Source of the DNA: Kappaphycus alvarezii
Lineage: Eukaryota; Rhodophyta; Florideophyceae; Gigartinales; Solieriaceae
Reading direction: 5' to 3'
Assembly (NCBI GenBank): GCA_002205965.3
Contig: NADL03000506.1
Span: forward strand, 1,024,367 to 1,088,366
Length of the DNA stretch: 64,000 bases
Below are positions 10,351-20,394 of the stretch, in pieces (within the stretch, counting starts at the first letter, position 1; every line of letters begins with the position of its first letter). The position numbers were made by a program, and so were the translations under genes. A model generated the notes under the pieces. The model saw nothing but the letters and a program-made list of their open reading frames with translations. It did not search any database and was not told the origin of the DNA.

Positions 10351-13148
10351 CTTTGGGTGCCGTTTTGTCCCAAAAAGATGAAAACGGAAGACGACACCCT
10401 GTTCAATTCGCAAGTCGCACTCTGAATGATGCGGAAAAGAGATACTCAGTCTGCGAGAAAGAAGCGCTAGCTGTCGTCTTCGCACTGAAAAAGTTTCGTG
10501 TTTACCTTCTATCACTCGAGAAATTTGTCTTGATAACTGATCACTAGGCACTTAAGACAGCAATCCAAAAGAAAGATGTACATCACCGCTTAGCTCGATG
10601 GCTCGTCATTTTCGCAGAATATCGGTTTGAAATTGTGTATAGGCCCGGACGCAATAATCAGCCTGCCGATTACCTGTCCCGCTTGAGGGATCCACTGATT
10701 CTAAATGAAAAAGCTTCCGAGTACATCGTCGGAGTTGCCGAGGTGCAAGTGCCGATCGATAACGAGTACGAAGCTTATATTCACGGACTTATTAAATTCC
10801 TTGATGGACTATAAATGAGAAAGGTTGATCTCGAACACAGAAATTGGGTGCGCAGGAACCAAAAGGCTTTTACATTGTGGAATGGGAAACTCTTCCGACA
10901 CACTAAAGCAGGTCCTCGTCTAGTGGCCCCTTTGAAAGAAAGAATCAAGATCTTGAGGAATTTTCATGATGAGTTAGGGCATTAGGATCTCAAAACAACC
11001 AAAAAATTCATTACGGAGAGATCCTGGTGGCCCAGTATCCATAAGGACGTCTATAATTTCGTGAAAAGCTGCGATAACTGTCAAAAATTCACTCCGATAC
11101 GAAAGTATAAGACAACTCTAAGCTTCCCAGTTTCCGGTCTTTTTGAAACCTTCTCAATTAACTTTGTCGACCAATTCAAGGAAACCTCTTCCGGAATCAA
11201 ATATCTCCTTATAGGGGTGGAACATCTTACAGGATGGCCAATAGCAGTTGAAGTTGAGGAGGCCAATGCTGAGGTGGTCCTGATAGTCATCGAAAAAGAA
11301 ATAATTGAACCGTTTGGTCTTCCAAAAAGGACCATCTCGGATAACGCCCTTTGTTTTACTGCAACTTCACTGCTTCGTTTTTTGGAAGAGAAAGGTATTC
11401 AGCTGAAGACAGTTCTCACTTACGCTCCTACGTCAGACGGGAAAGCGGAGAGGATGGTTGGAACCATCAAACGAACAATATCGAAAACTATGTCGGAGAA
11501 TGAAATCCAGTGGGAATATGCCTTACCAAAAGTCTTATACGGCTATCGTCGAAGAAGAGGAGGAATTGGAAGCTCACCATTTGAGCTAATGTACGGAAGG
11601 GCTCCTAGAATGGTAAAGAGAGACATAAAAAAAATTATCGATGAAAAGAGTAGAAAAGTCGAACTACTGGCCACTGAAGGCTGGAGATCACACCGCGCGT
11701 TAACACAGACAAGTAATAATGATGGAGAGCCTCCAGTCCAAACCTTTTCATTCGGCTCTAAAGTACTTGTAGTACATGTAGAAACAATGCAACAGGCTAT
11801 GAGGTGGCCGGCCTTCCAAACAAAGTACTCGAACCCTTGCATCGTCACCGAGGAAAGACACCCGCATTATAAGCTCTGTTCAAGCTCAGGGAAGAGATCA
11901 AGGAGGGCCATCCATGCACGTCGTCTGGTCCCTTACCATCAGAGGCCTGAAGAATTCCTTCTCACACAGGACTATGCGCAACCACGGGGCTTACTCATAT
12001 TTAAATATAAAATGATTCCTATGGGAGGAAAAAGGACCTGGGGATGGATCATCTCGATTACGCGGGACTACTACGAATTCCACGTAATCATCCATTTCTA
12101 CATTAATATATGCCTATGTTTTCGTACATTGAACGTACCATTGCTACCTCAAGAAGATTTCCGAGTATTAATAAGAGTCCTATTTTCATTCCAAAACGGA
12201 AGGTTCACAGAAGCAGGTCCAGAGTTTGTGGAGTTAATATATCATTACTCTATAGGAAGGTATGGAATGGTAGCTATCGGAGACTTGTCGCAAACGTATC
12301 TGAACATTGTCCGTCCGATTTACGTATTTCTCAAGAAAAACCAAGATGTGCGACTGAGAGGTTACGCCTTACCCCCTGATATGGAATATCGACTGGTCCC
12401 ATATCCCTTATGGGAACCTTATGTTTCCCCGCCACAAATTGGGAAAATTGAGGGTAGCGAAGATCCTCCTGAAGCAGTGATAATGACCCGAGGAGGACCA
12501 TCGGGAGACAACAACCCGCCCAGAAGAGGTTCTAGTCGTCCCCCAAGAGGACCTCTTGCAGGTCCCAGTACGTCAGGAACCATTCGGGGCCATTCATCGC
12601 GACAGCCCGCCATAACTTCGCCTCTAGCCCTCCTTCAGAACCATGCACAGCATACAGTTGGAAGAAGGAGATTATCTTTTTGGTTGCGCAATATCTCTGA
12701 GGACGCGAAAGATGCACAGTTCATTTCTTATTTCACGATAAGAATCTGTTTATGTTTTCGGGCGCTACATGGACCGCACTTATCTTAAGAAGATTCATTC
12801 TTGATGATGCGTGTCTTCTTGTCTTACCGGCATCCATTCCTCCGGCATCTTCCAGAAGAGTTTGCATATCATATGTACTTTTCCACTCTTGGAAGATTCG
12901 GAAGAGTCACAGAGGAAGAATGTATTCAACCCCACCTCGATGTTATTAAACCAATATATGAGGCTATGCTGCAAAGTGAGGTACCGGTAATGCAAACTTA
13001 CTTTTTGGAGCATCATATTGGTAATCAGCTGCATCCATACCCGTTTGAAAGACCTTACATTTTATCAATAAGACAGCGAATACTTACGGAAACAGAAGAA
13101 GAACAATGAAGACGAGCCGGGACGTTCGTCTTGAGCGGGAGGGCGTAA
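10351..13148 (+). mobile_element. Element A, right part
   Basis: Continuation of element A after the insertion of B. It contains RNase H (10356-10545, GAVLSQKDENGRRHPVQFASRTLNDAEKRY, with a TAG at the position after ITDH), the RNase H-integrase linker (about 10,550-11,060, several stops), and integrase with a long C-terminal extension. A purine-rich GAGCGGGAGGGCG at 13132-13144 precedes a TGTGCGC start and is the likely polypurine tract/LTR junction. Confidence 0.8.
11061..13109 (+). pseudogene. Element A integrase with a tandem C-terminal domain of unknown type
   Basis: The 575-residue ORF (11061-12788) starts in the zinc-binding region (SCDNCQKF) and continues through the integrase core: SINFVDQF, ISDNALCF, TSDGKAERMVGTIKRT. 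The first catalytic Asp appears replaced by Asn (SINF; element D keeps SIDF). Asp 2 and Glu remain. After the usual C-terminal motif (IHARRLVPY) follow about 110 residues from YINICLCFRTL to LVPYPLWEPYV. After a Pro/Gly/Arg-rich linker a second copy begins (FTIRICLCFRAL), crosses a stop at 12786-12788 and a frame change, and runs on in 12801-13109 to LHPYPFERPYI. The duplicated domain is not one I recognise. Element D seems to lack it. Confidence 0.75.
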
Positions 13149-13430
13149 TGTGCGCAAAATTTGCACACGAAAAAAAATCTAGAGGAGGACCAAATTTGGA
13201 TACAGTATCGGGATTTGCAAGATATTTTTTACAGTTCCTGAATTTGCAAGATTTTTTTAATTTGGATGAGTTTGGCAAATTCATGGGTTGATTTTTTATT
13301 TTAAGACACGCTGTCATAATAGATGTCAGTACAAGCCCAGGTTCTGGGTGGTACTAAGAGTGACCCTGAAAGGGCTATATAATGGTCACATTAATTCCCA
13401 CCCATGGCCGATGGGTGGCTGGCATGGGTA
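13149..13430 (+). repeat. Probable 3' LTR of element A (extent uncertain)
   Basis: It begins TGTGCGCAAAATTTGCACAC right after a purine tract, and has GGGCTATATAATGG (TATA-like) near 13373. The element's 5' LTR is outside the window, so the right border cannot be fixed by comparison; 13430 is only where the next repeat becomes recognisable. Confidence 0.45.
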
Positions 13431-13439
13431 TGGCACATA

Positions 13440-13870
13440 GATATTTACCTTGAGGAAATATCTTCTAATAGTCTCTCTGGTTCACACGATTCCATTTGAT
13501 GCATTTTATGGTTCTTAGTATGTTTCTTTGAGAATTTAGGGATACCAAAAAAGTCTATATAAGCTGAGTAAACTTCTTCCTCTTGTGGAGGTCAAGCAAG
13601 TTGGCAGACAACTTCAAGTCAAGTCCCGAGTAGTAGGAAGTTGAGAGTCAACTTCACACCCAAGAATAATTTTTCCTACGCTGCTCACAGAGCATCAGTT
13701 GTAGACTCTGCCCCTTTCATACTTGCTTGTAGCCCTCTCAACTCTCTTTCATACACAATCCTTCTTGCTCGTTCAACTATACCACGGTAGCACTGTTGTC
13801 GCTTGTAACACCTCCTTCTTGGGGTAGTTGGTTCTGAGTATCTCTTCTCCCGACGATTTACCCCTATCAG
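13440..13870 (+). repeat. LTR/leader segment, left arm of a 0.4-kb inverted repeat
   Basis: It contains GTCTATATAAGCTGAG, AAGTTGGCAGACAACTTCAAG and CACGGTAGCACTGTTGTCGCTTG, all found in reverse complement at 15785-16220. The TATA box followed 230 bp later by GGTAGCAC suggests the 3' part of an LTR plus primer site and leader. By eye the two arms are about 80 percent alike. Confidence 0.65.
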
Positions 13871-15784
13871 TGTGCATGCAAAAACGAATAAATAATACAG
13901 GAAAGACTACAGGCTGGTTTGTAAGCTTTGAGATTTCCTATTCAGAGGTCGGAACCATTTAAAAGTACAGCAAAATGTAAAATAAGTTATCGAATGTCTA
14001 AGGACCATAAATTTATTTCAATGTGGACCATTGTTTGGCAGATAGGCCTTTCTCAGTGCGAGGGCAACAGGTAAAGTTCTGTAGGCCTCCACAACATCAT
14101 GGTACAAGTTTAATGGGATCTACCTCAGCAAAAACCAGTAATGTGCTAGGGGAAATGTTTGGGCGCTTTAATGTTTGAAAGATGTGGTCGGTTGGGGCCC
14201 GGAGTTTCTTAGAGGGTTACCGATTATGGAAAATCCTAATTGCCGGCAAGGTTACCTGGAGCGTACCACGAGATATGCCCACCCCTTACTCATCCTTCTC
14301 CTCATCAGCTTCTAACCCCTCCAGATCGACAGCGACATCACCGACTTCGTTGCAGTCCGAAGAGTTGAGATCAGATCAGTCAATCCAGCGATATGTAATG
14401 GGTAATGTGCAGTACATGGTAGCTCGATCCATGGGCCAACGTGAAAAGCCAACTGTAAGATATTGTTTGCCTTCAATGATTGACTCGAAAGAAAGCAGTC
14501 CAAAGTAATGTAGAACCCAATTAAACTGGCCTATCAGCCATCGCATGACGACGTGGTTGAGATGATGAGGCAGTTAGTGGCGATCCAGTTGCAAAACGCA
14601 CTGCATGCCACATCCCCTGATAGGAATAAAACATTCAACTACCATTCTGTTGATTAGAACGGTTTACAATCTGTATTGATGGTTTTAGCAAGCTTTGGTA
14701 ACGGGTGCAGGGGAGAAGATCTGTGCAGATTTTTTTTAAGGTTGAGGAAATGAACGCTCCCATCAGGGCTATCCTTGACTAAGTTGAAGGCAAAAATGGC
14801 ACTGAAACTCCGTGGAAAGTAGTGTTTTGGATCTGGACGGATACGTCCATAATAAGTCCGACACTGATTGTACTGGTACTGGGCGTTAGCTGTTGTTTAC
14901 ATGACTGTATCGTTGTCAAGAGGTGATATATCTTCAAGGCCGTTATTCCCTTACATAAACAGGAATCAAGTACAACACTGGCATCACATGCCATCCGAAG
15001 TGAACAGTGATATCATTAAACTTCTTTCTTGAAAGCTCTATATTGCTGAGAACGTGAGCGACCATTTTCCTCTTAGGGGTGTAATTTTATTTCAGTGCTA
15101 TGTCCTTGGAGAGAGTCTAGACTACACCAGAAATTTTTTCTGTCATACATACATACAGTAGACACTCACCTACATTGGCTTCATGGACAAGGAGAATATA
15201 TACATTAGAAAGTAATAATAGAGAAACTCTTTTCCAAATGCGCTCGTGCAGCGCTGAGCGAGATTTTTTGTTCAACAAACGCCAACAATGTTCGTATTGA
15301 ATGCAATGTTAGAATCCATCTGCCGGCAAAAGGAGTATTTAATTTTTTGCTAGAAAAAACTCCCTTAGTGCTGCTGGTGTAGTGGCTGAGCGAAAGGATC
15401 GTAGAGGAGCAATCACAACGATGTAAAGTGTTTTTGTCGACTTTAACAAGTGTGTTGCTGTAATAATCTACTAACATGAGACTGGGATTAGATTTCAGCG
15501 ATCCAAACAGAATCTGAAAATTCTAAGGGGGAGTACTGCCGTCTTTTGAGAGATAAATTGTATTGCCAACAACGTTTTGGCGTATTATTGGACAGGTAAG
15601 GGTAATAAATGGGACCTATTTTGGATATCACAAAGGGATTAGACAAAAAATCTTTCTATGTTTGAAAGTCTTGTATTTAGAGACGCGAAAAGGATTGTTT
15701 TCATACAAATGCACATCTTTGCGACTTCAGATGATGAGCTGTTCAAGACGGGGGGTTCAAGAAACCAGGTGTATCCATGGAGTT
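13871..15784. other. Spacer between inverted LTR-like arms, no recognisable gene
   Basis: About 1.9 kb with only short ORFs (up to 108 codons) and no recognisable domain in any frame. It is AT-rich in places and may be decayed retroelement interior. Confidence 0.4.
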
Positions 15785-16220
15785 TGATAGGGGTAAATTG
15801 TCGCTAGAAGAGATACTCAGACCCAATTAACTCAAGAAGGAGGTTTTGCAAGCGACAAAAGTGCTACCGTGGTATATTTGAACAAACAAAAAGGAGTGTA
15901 TATGGAAGAGAGTTGAGAGGTCTACAAGCAAGTATGGAAGGGGCAGGGTCTGCCACTTCTGCTCTGTGAGCAGCGTAGGAAAAAGTTTTCTTGGGTCTGA
16001 AGTTGACTCTCAACTCCCTACTACTCAGGACTTGGCTTGAAGTTGTCTGCCAACTTGCTTTACCTCTCCCTGAGGAAGCAGTTTACTCAGCTTATATAGA
16101 CTTTTGGCTACCCCTAAAGTCCGAACAAAACTACAGAAGGTACCAGGAAATGCATAAAAACAATTTGTATGGACGATATACTCTAAACGAAAGATACTTA
16201 AGAAGCTAACAATCAATGAG
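15785..16220 (-). repeat. LTR/leader segment, right arm of the inverted repeat
   Basis: Reverse complement of 13440-13870 with many substitutions. Landmarks: GTGCTACCGTGGTA (15867), CTTGAAGTTGTCTGCCAACTT (about 16038), CAGCTTATATAGAC (16087). Oriented this way the leaders of the two copies face each other. Confidence 0.65.
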
Positions 16221-16448
16221 GTCTTCTTATTTCCCATTCTCTAAATCAGATCCAAGCAATTCCTCTAAAATATCCATGCTGCCCAAGCAGTCCCCAAAGA
16301 TATCTGCGAACGGCTCATAACTATCTATTTCCTACTGGGAGATATCTAAACTACTAAACATATCCCCATCCGGTTCCATCGTTGTTACCACTTGTTCCAT
16401 ACATTCCACCATTATAACACTTCCCATGCCTCCCTGTCGTTCATCCTC

Positions 16449-16754
16449 CTAGTCCTCATCCTCTTCCTCATCTTCATCCTCGTCCTCCTTAACCTCGTAG
16501 ACCAATTCCAGGGCTGCCCACTCCTCGAAGGTCTCCACAGCTCCCCCCTCGACCTCCCACTCTTGCCCCTCAGGTACCTCCTCGGCCTCATCTTCGACGA
16601 AGAGCTTGCGGACGAACTCGATTATCTTCTTCTTAGTCTGGCGTCGCAGGTAGTCTTCTGCCTCCGTCGGGCCATATACAGCGAGCGCAAGGCCGTTTAA
16701 GGGGCGAGAGGGGCGGTTTTTGGTGATGGGGGCGGAGGGGCGAAGGTTGTTCAT
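16449..16754 (-). CDS. Hypothetical acidic protein, 101 aa
   Basis: ATG at 16754, TAG at 16449-16451. A basic Pro-rich N-terminus (MNNLRPSAPITKNRPSRP) leads into YGPTEAEDYLRRQTKKKIIEFVRKLFVEDEAEEV and an almost purely Asp/Glu tail. No signal, membrane segment or known domain is visible. Codon choice and the coherent charge pattern favour a real ORF, but it stands alone between repeats and may be a TE-derived fragment. Confidence 0.35.
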   Translation of the reverse strand: MNNLRPSAPITKNRPSRPLNGLALAVYGPTEAEDYLRRQTKKKIIEFVRKLFVEDEAEEVPEGQEWEVEGGAVETFEEWAALELVYEVKEDEDEDEEEDED

Positions 16755-17754
16755 TTTGTTTGTAAATGACTGTAGACGAAGGATAGAGGGTGTTTTGGGT
16801 GTGTAGGGGGAGAGGGGTGATGAGTAAAATGATCGGGGACGTTTGAAACTTGGAATAAAGGGGGTTTAAATAGGCTCCCGGGGCAGGTTATATCGATTAG
16901 GAATAGGTAAAATAAATCTACAAGGGATTTTGTAGTAGTGCATTTGCGCCCTTTTCTCAAAAAAGCGAATTTGGAGGAGGAGGTAAGCAAAAAGGGGAAA
17001 AGAACTTGATTCGGGATCGATTCAGAGGGGGTAGATACAGTATAAAAATATCTAGATAAAATGGAAGTAAATTTGGAGAGGACCGCGGTAATGATAAGCA
17101 AGGCTCTCGGAGGACGAGGAAGGACCGGAACTATAAGCAATTTTTGACAAGGGGAGGTAGTTCAGTAAACTAAAAGTCTGTAGATGACGGCGACAAAAAA
17201 TCCGTTCCTATCAGCACGCGCCTAACAGAGTGCACGTAAAGCTGATCAGGATGATAATTCTGCTGATGCAATAGCATATGCTCTTTTCCTTGTTATCCTC
17301 ATGCCGCGTTACAGACGACGGCAAGGAACCAGGTCAAAAATGTGAGGAATTCGATGACAACAATATTGAATGGGTGGGGTAAAGATTCGTTAATCAAATT
17401 TATTTTCACTGCTAACCAAGGCTATGCAAACCAAATTTTTATGGATCTAATGTCTGATTTTGGTATCTCTACGGTTTTCTTCTGCTGTTTCATCTTATTA
17501 AAGTTCACCCATTCGTAATCCAGTCATCCTTGAACCTGGGTTTGAGCAAGTCAGTCACATTGCTCATAATTGTGATCCTTTGCATACTTTTTCCTTTCCA
17601 GAGGTGCTTCCGGATTGGTTTTTCTCATACCTCTCATGACTTAATCATTTCACTTTAGAGGTTCAAAACAGGGTTTTTTTGGTACATGTCAAAAATACTT
17701 GTACTTGGTACATGAAACATTATAGTATTTTCCGAACCCGACGTACGTCGGTAC
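16755..17754. other. Intergenic, no supported gene; GTAC-rich insertion target at right end
   Basis: Only weak ORFs such as a Phe/Leu-rich one at 16751-17140 minus. The last 80 bp (GGTACATG, TTGTACTTGGTACATG, ACGTACGTCGGTAC) are rich in GTAC. The same kind of sequence continues after element C (GGTACATCGGTACAT), so C is inserted in a GTAC-rich tract. Confidence 0.5.
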
Positions 17755-18257
17755 TGTTGCGATTATGCCCGTAAATCACCAAATACCCTGACAGTATCCC
17801 TCCGGTAACCTGTACCAAGGATTTACACTGTAAGAAGACATCATTGCAACTTTTTGCACTGTACTCACGCACCAGTGTAAAAGCATAATATCATACCTCT
17901 TTGTCCTAGCCAATGACATGGATCCATCATGGCTATCTCCCGTGGTTCTCGAAACATTTCGCACCCACCAATCAGCAACCACTTTATGCCTACTTGCCAA
18001 TTGGACCAATGGGACTTTGCCATGATGTTCGTTGCTGTCTGTTATACTGATGGACCTTCAGAACCTTGTAGTTTGATACCTCTGGGTCGCTTTTTCTAGA
18101 ATACCTTTGAATTCAGTACCGTTTAGTTACAATTTATCTCTGCTGGTGTTGAGTACTTTTTCTATATAAACCCTGGTCTGATGTTCCGGCCTGTTTACCG
18201 GAAGCATCAACCAACAGTTCAACCATCGATTACCTTTTGTGCGCTCAACACCCCACA
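17755..18257 (+). repeat. Element C left LTR
   Basis: 503 bp, TGTTGCGATTATG...CTCAACACCCCACA. It shares its first four and last ten bases with the LTR of element B, and little in between except the CTATATAAACCCTGG promoter string. Confidence 0.95.
18163..18169 (+). promoter_or_regulatory. TATA box of element C LTR
   Basis: TATATAA within CTATATAAACCCTGG, as in element B, about 90 bp before the LTR end. Confidence 0.75.
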
Positions 18258-18259
18258 TT

Positions 18260-18272
18260 TGGTAGCATCGCA
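18260..18272 (+). other. Primer-binding site of element C
   Basis: TGGTAGCATCGCA starts three bases after the LTR, identical to the site in element B and to the first 12 bases in element E; implies the same initiator-type tRNA primer. Confidence 0.8.
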
Positions 18273-18407
18273 TATTCGTTTGTCAGTACTGCGAGTTCTT
18301 CCAATCCGACAGTAAGTTAAAATCTCTATTAGATTTGACGTTCTGCCCGATTGCAAGCAGAGACTAACATTTTGTTTTTTACTCTGATTCTTTTTGAATA
18401 ACGCTCA

Positions 18408-19014
18408 GTGCCGAAAAACAAGACTTCCAGGGACCGCCCCTCGTCGCCTGACGAGTACACCGAGAAGGACTTACAGGGATTTTTCGAGGAAAATTGTCGA
18501 GAAGTAAGTAAGTTCTGTTACGGTCAAGAACCAAGGACACCGACTAGGATCGAAATCGAAGAACCGAGAACCCGCAGCCTCCCGCTTTCGCACTTCCGTC
18601 GGCCCTTCCACCGATACTAGCGCTTCCCGAGATCCCCGCTCAAGGCCCGTCAAATCAAGGAAGGCCAAACCGACCACCAGGCCTACGATTTCGAAGAAGG
18701 GCCTACCTGTTCTTCCTGACGCCGCCTCTATCGTTATCCAAAGGACAGCCAACCATCGTATCCGGAAGTCTGTTAGGAGGCCTCGAATGACCAAGAACCC
18801 TCGATCGTCTCCTTTCCACTGTCGTCACTGTCAAGTCACCTGCACAGGCCGCGTGCAGTACTTCGAGCATCTCCGTTCCCGCAAGCATCAGCACCGCGCT
18901 GACAAGACAAGGCACACCTGCAATATTTGCAAAATAGAAGTTCCGAGCAAGGCAGACCTTGAGCGCCACCGTCTTGGCCGTCGTCACCGCGAGACTGCTC
19001 GTAAGTCTGAGTAG
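18408..19014 (+). CDS. Accessory zinc-finger ORF of element C
   Basis: Homologue of the ORF at the same place in element B. The zinc-finger frame is open from 18508 to TAG at 19012-19014; its only ATG is 18787 (MTKNPRSSPFHC). Two fingers of C-x2-C-x12-H-x5-H spacing (CRHC...H...H and CNIC...H...H) form the C-terminal 65 residues. Upstream, LPDAAS and NHRIRK are shared with B, which shows that coding extends beyond the ATG. The conserved N-terminal part (PSSPDEYTEKDLQGFF) lies in another frame at 18408-18620 and lacks an ATG. A frame change near 18560-18620, or splicing (acceptor-like CAG at 18406-18408, donor-like GTAAGT at 18504), must join them. No homology outside these elements is recognised. 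Confidence 0.65.
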
Positions 19015-19236
19015 CTTGTATTTGAATAAACCTATCCTTGTCGAATAGGAAAAAAAAAACAAAAGTTGCTTTCTCAACCGACTTCGTTTGTGCTGTGTTC
19101 ACCCTCCCGCTGTGGCTACCTTACAAACTCGCTTTCCCCAGTTCCTTGCAGTAGGACTTGTAAGTCCGTATCGCCGCCAGGTTCTAGACAGGAAAACAAC
19201 CGTTTGGTAAAGCATCGGAAGGAGGGTACTATAGCA

Positions 19237-19270
19237 CACCCGACGTGACTGACGTCAAACCCTTACGTCA
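19237..19270. promoter_or_regulatory. Conserved leader block with TGACGTCA (element C)
   Basis: Same block as 3090-3122: GACGTG, TGACGTCA (19250-19257), TTACGTCA in a row. Conservation outside coding sequence between two diverged elements points to function, for example binding of a bZIP factor. Confidence 0.5.
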
Positions 19271-19296
19271 GAGAAAATCAACTTTCCCAAGTTATC

Positions 19297-19362
19297 GACT
19301 GGGATTCGAACTCGAGACCTCTCACTGGTCTTTCGCTGGTCTAGCCAACTCGGCCACAGTGC
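19297..19362 (-). tRNA. tRNA-like sequence (Ser/Leu-like, degenerate) in element C leader
   Basis: The minus strand has a perfect A box TGGCCGAGTTGG and a B-box-like GAGTTCGAATCCC at the spacing of a class II tRNA. A 5-bp stem AGACC/GGTCT is present, but acceptor and T stems do not pair well. It is a pol III promoter-like or pseudo-tRNA sequence, antisense to the element, about 100 bp before gag. It differs in sequence from the one in element B. Confidence 0.4.
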
Positions 19363-19458
19363 ATACCGATTCTTACTGGCCAATTTGAAAAAATTCTATT
19401 TAAAGAAAAAAAAACCCAAAACTACACGTGTGACTCTTTCGACCAATAGGAAAGGACA

Positions 19459-20394
19459 ATGGAAACTTCGGGCATTACTGTAGAGTCTCTGGCACAGGCT
19501 GTAAGCGAACTTCAACGCCAGCTGTCAGAGGCTCATAACCAGATCTCCACACAACAGAACCAGCTCAATAACGCTGCTCGCAAGGTGGGAGCTCTCGAGA
19601 ATGAGCTTTCTCTCGTTAGGATCAATGCTAGTAGCTCAAATGGTCAAAACGAAACCAAGGACGCCCCTAAGAAGAACAAGCCGGGATCATTCAGCGGAAA
19701 AGGGTCCGTCGGGAGCTGGTGCGTGCAGATGCAGAATTATCTTGGTGAAGCAGATGGGCAAGCTACTATGAACATTGCACTAAGCTATCTCTCTGGAAAT
19801 GCCCATGAGTGGTGGATGGTCCATTCCAAGAGCGCCGCGGGGCAGGAGATTCAAACATGGAAGGAACTGAAGACTGCCCTTCTCAATCGCTTCGAGACGT
19901 TAAACAAGGAAAAAATCGCCCGAGACAAGCTGGCTCGCTGGAAACAAGTTAAAGACGTTACTGCGTTCAATGAAGATTTTAACAAAATATTGTTGGATAT
20001 ACCAGACATAGGAGTCAAAGATCAGATTGATCGCTATTCACGCGGCCTGAAACCGTACATTTGGAAAGCCCTATGCACGAAAGAATACTCTAAGCTTTCT
20101 GATTTAATGGCAGATGCGGAAAGAATCGAAGCTGCTTACAGGCGTTCAGGGCCGTTAGGTAACAACAAATCGAGTACAAAATCGCTGAACGGAAGTTCAA
20201 GTAATGGAAATAGTGCTCCTGTGCCAATGGAAATTGGGAACGTGGAAATGAAACCGGGTATACAGTCCTCAAATGTTAACTTACCGAAATTGGATCAAGC
20301 AGAACGTGAGAGATGCATACGTGAAGGCCTCTGCTTGAGATGCAGACAGAGAGGGCACATTGCAAAAAACTGCCCAAAAGCCCGAAGGAACTGA
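19459..20394 (+). CDS. Gag of element C
   Basis: 311 residues, [13 protein letters not shown] to the TGA at 20392-20394. N-terminal coiled coil (residues about 10-58: [20 protein letters not shown]), capsid domain ([50 protein letters not shown]) and one intact zinc knuckle [14 protein letters not shown]. Intact; the end overlaps pol in the -1 frame. Confidence 0.95.
   Translation: METSGITVESLAQAVSELQRQLSEAHNQISTQQNQLNNAARKVGALENELSLVRINASSSNGQNETKDAPKKNKPGSFSGKGSVGSWCVQMQNYLGEADGQATMNIALSYLSGNAHEWWMVHSKSAAGQEIQTWKELKTALLNRFETLNKEKIARDKLARWKQVKDVTAFNEDFNKILLDIPDIGVKDQIDRYSRGLKPYIWKALCTKEYSKLSDLMADAERIEAAYRRSGPLGNNKSSTKSLNGSSSNGNSAPVPMEIGNVEMKPGIQSSNVNLPKLDQAERERCIREGLCLRCRQRGHIAKNCPKARRN
20364..20379 (+). 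promoter_or_regulatory. Putative -1 ribosomal frameshift sites, gag-pol overlap of element C
   Basis: In the gag frame two X XXY YYZ heptamers lie within 16 nt: A AAA AAC (20364-20370) and C CCA AAA (20373-20379). Pol is exactly -1 relative to gag and overlaps it to 20394. A AAA AAC is a classical retroviral slippery site. Element B keeps only the second heptamer (6238-6244); the first reads C AAG AAC there. Confidence 0.7.
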
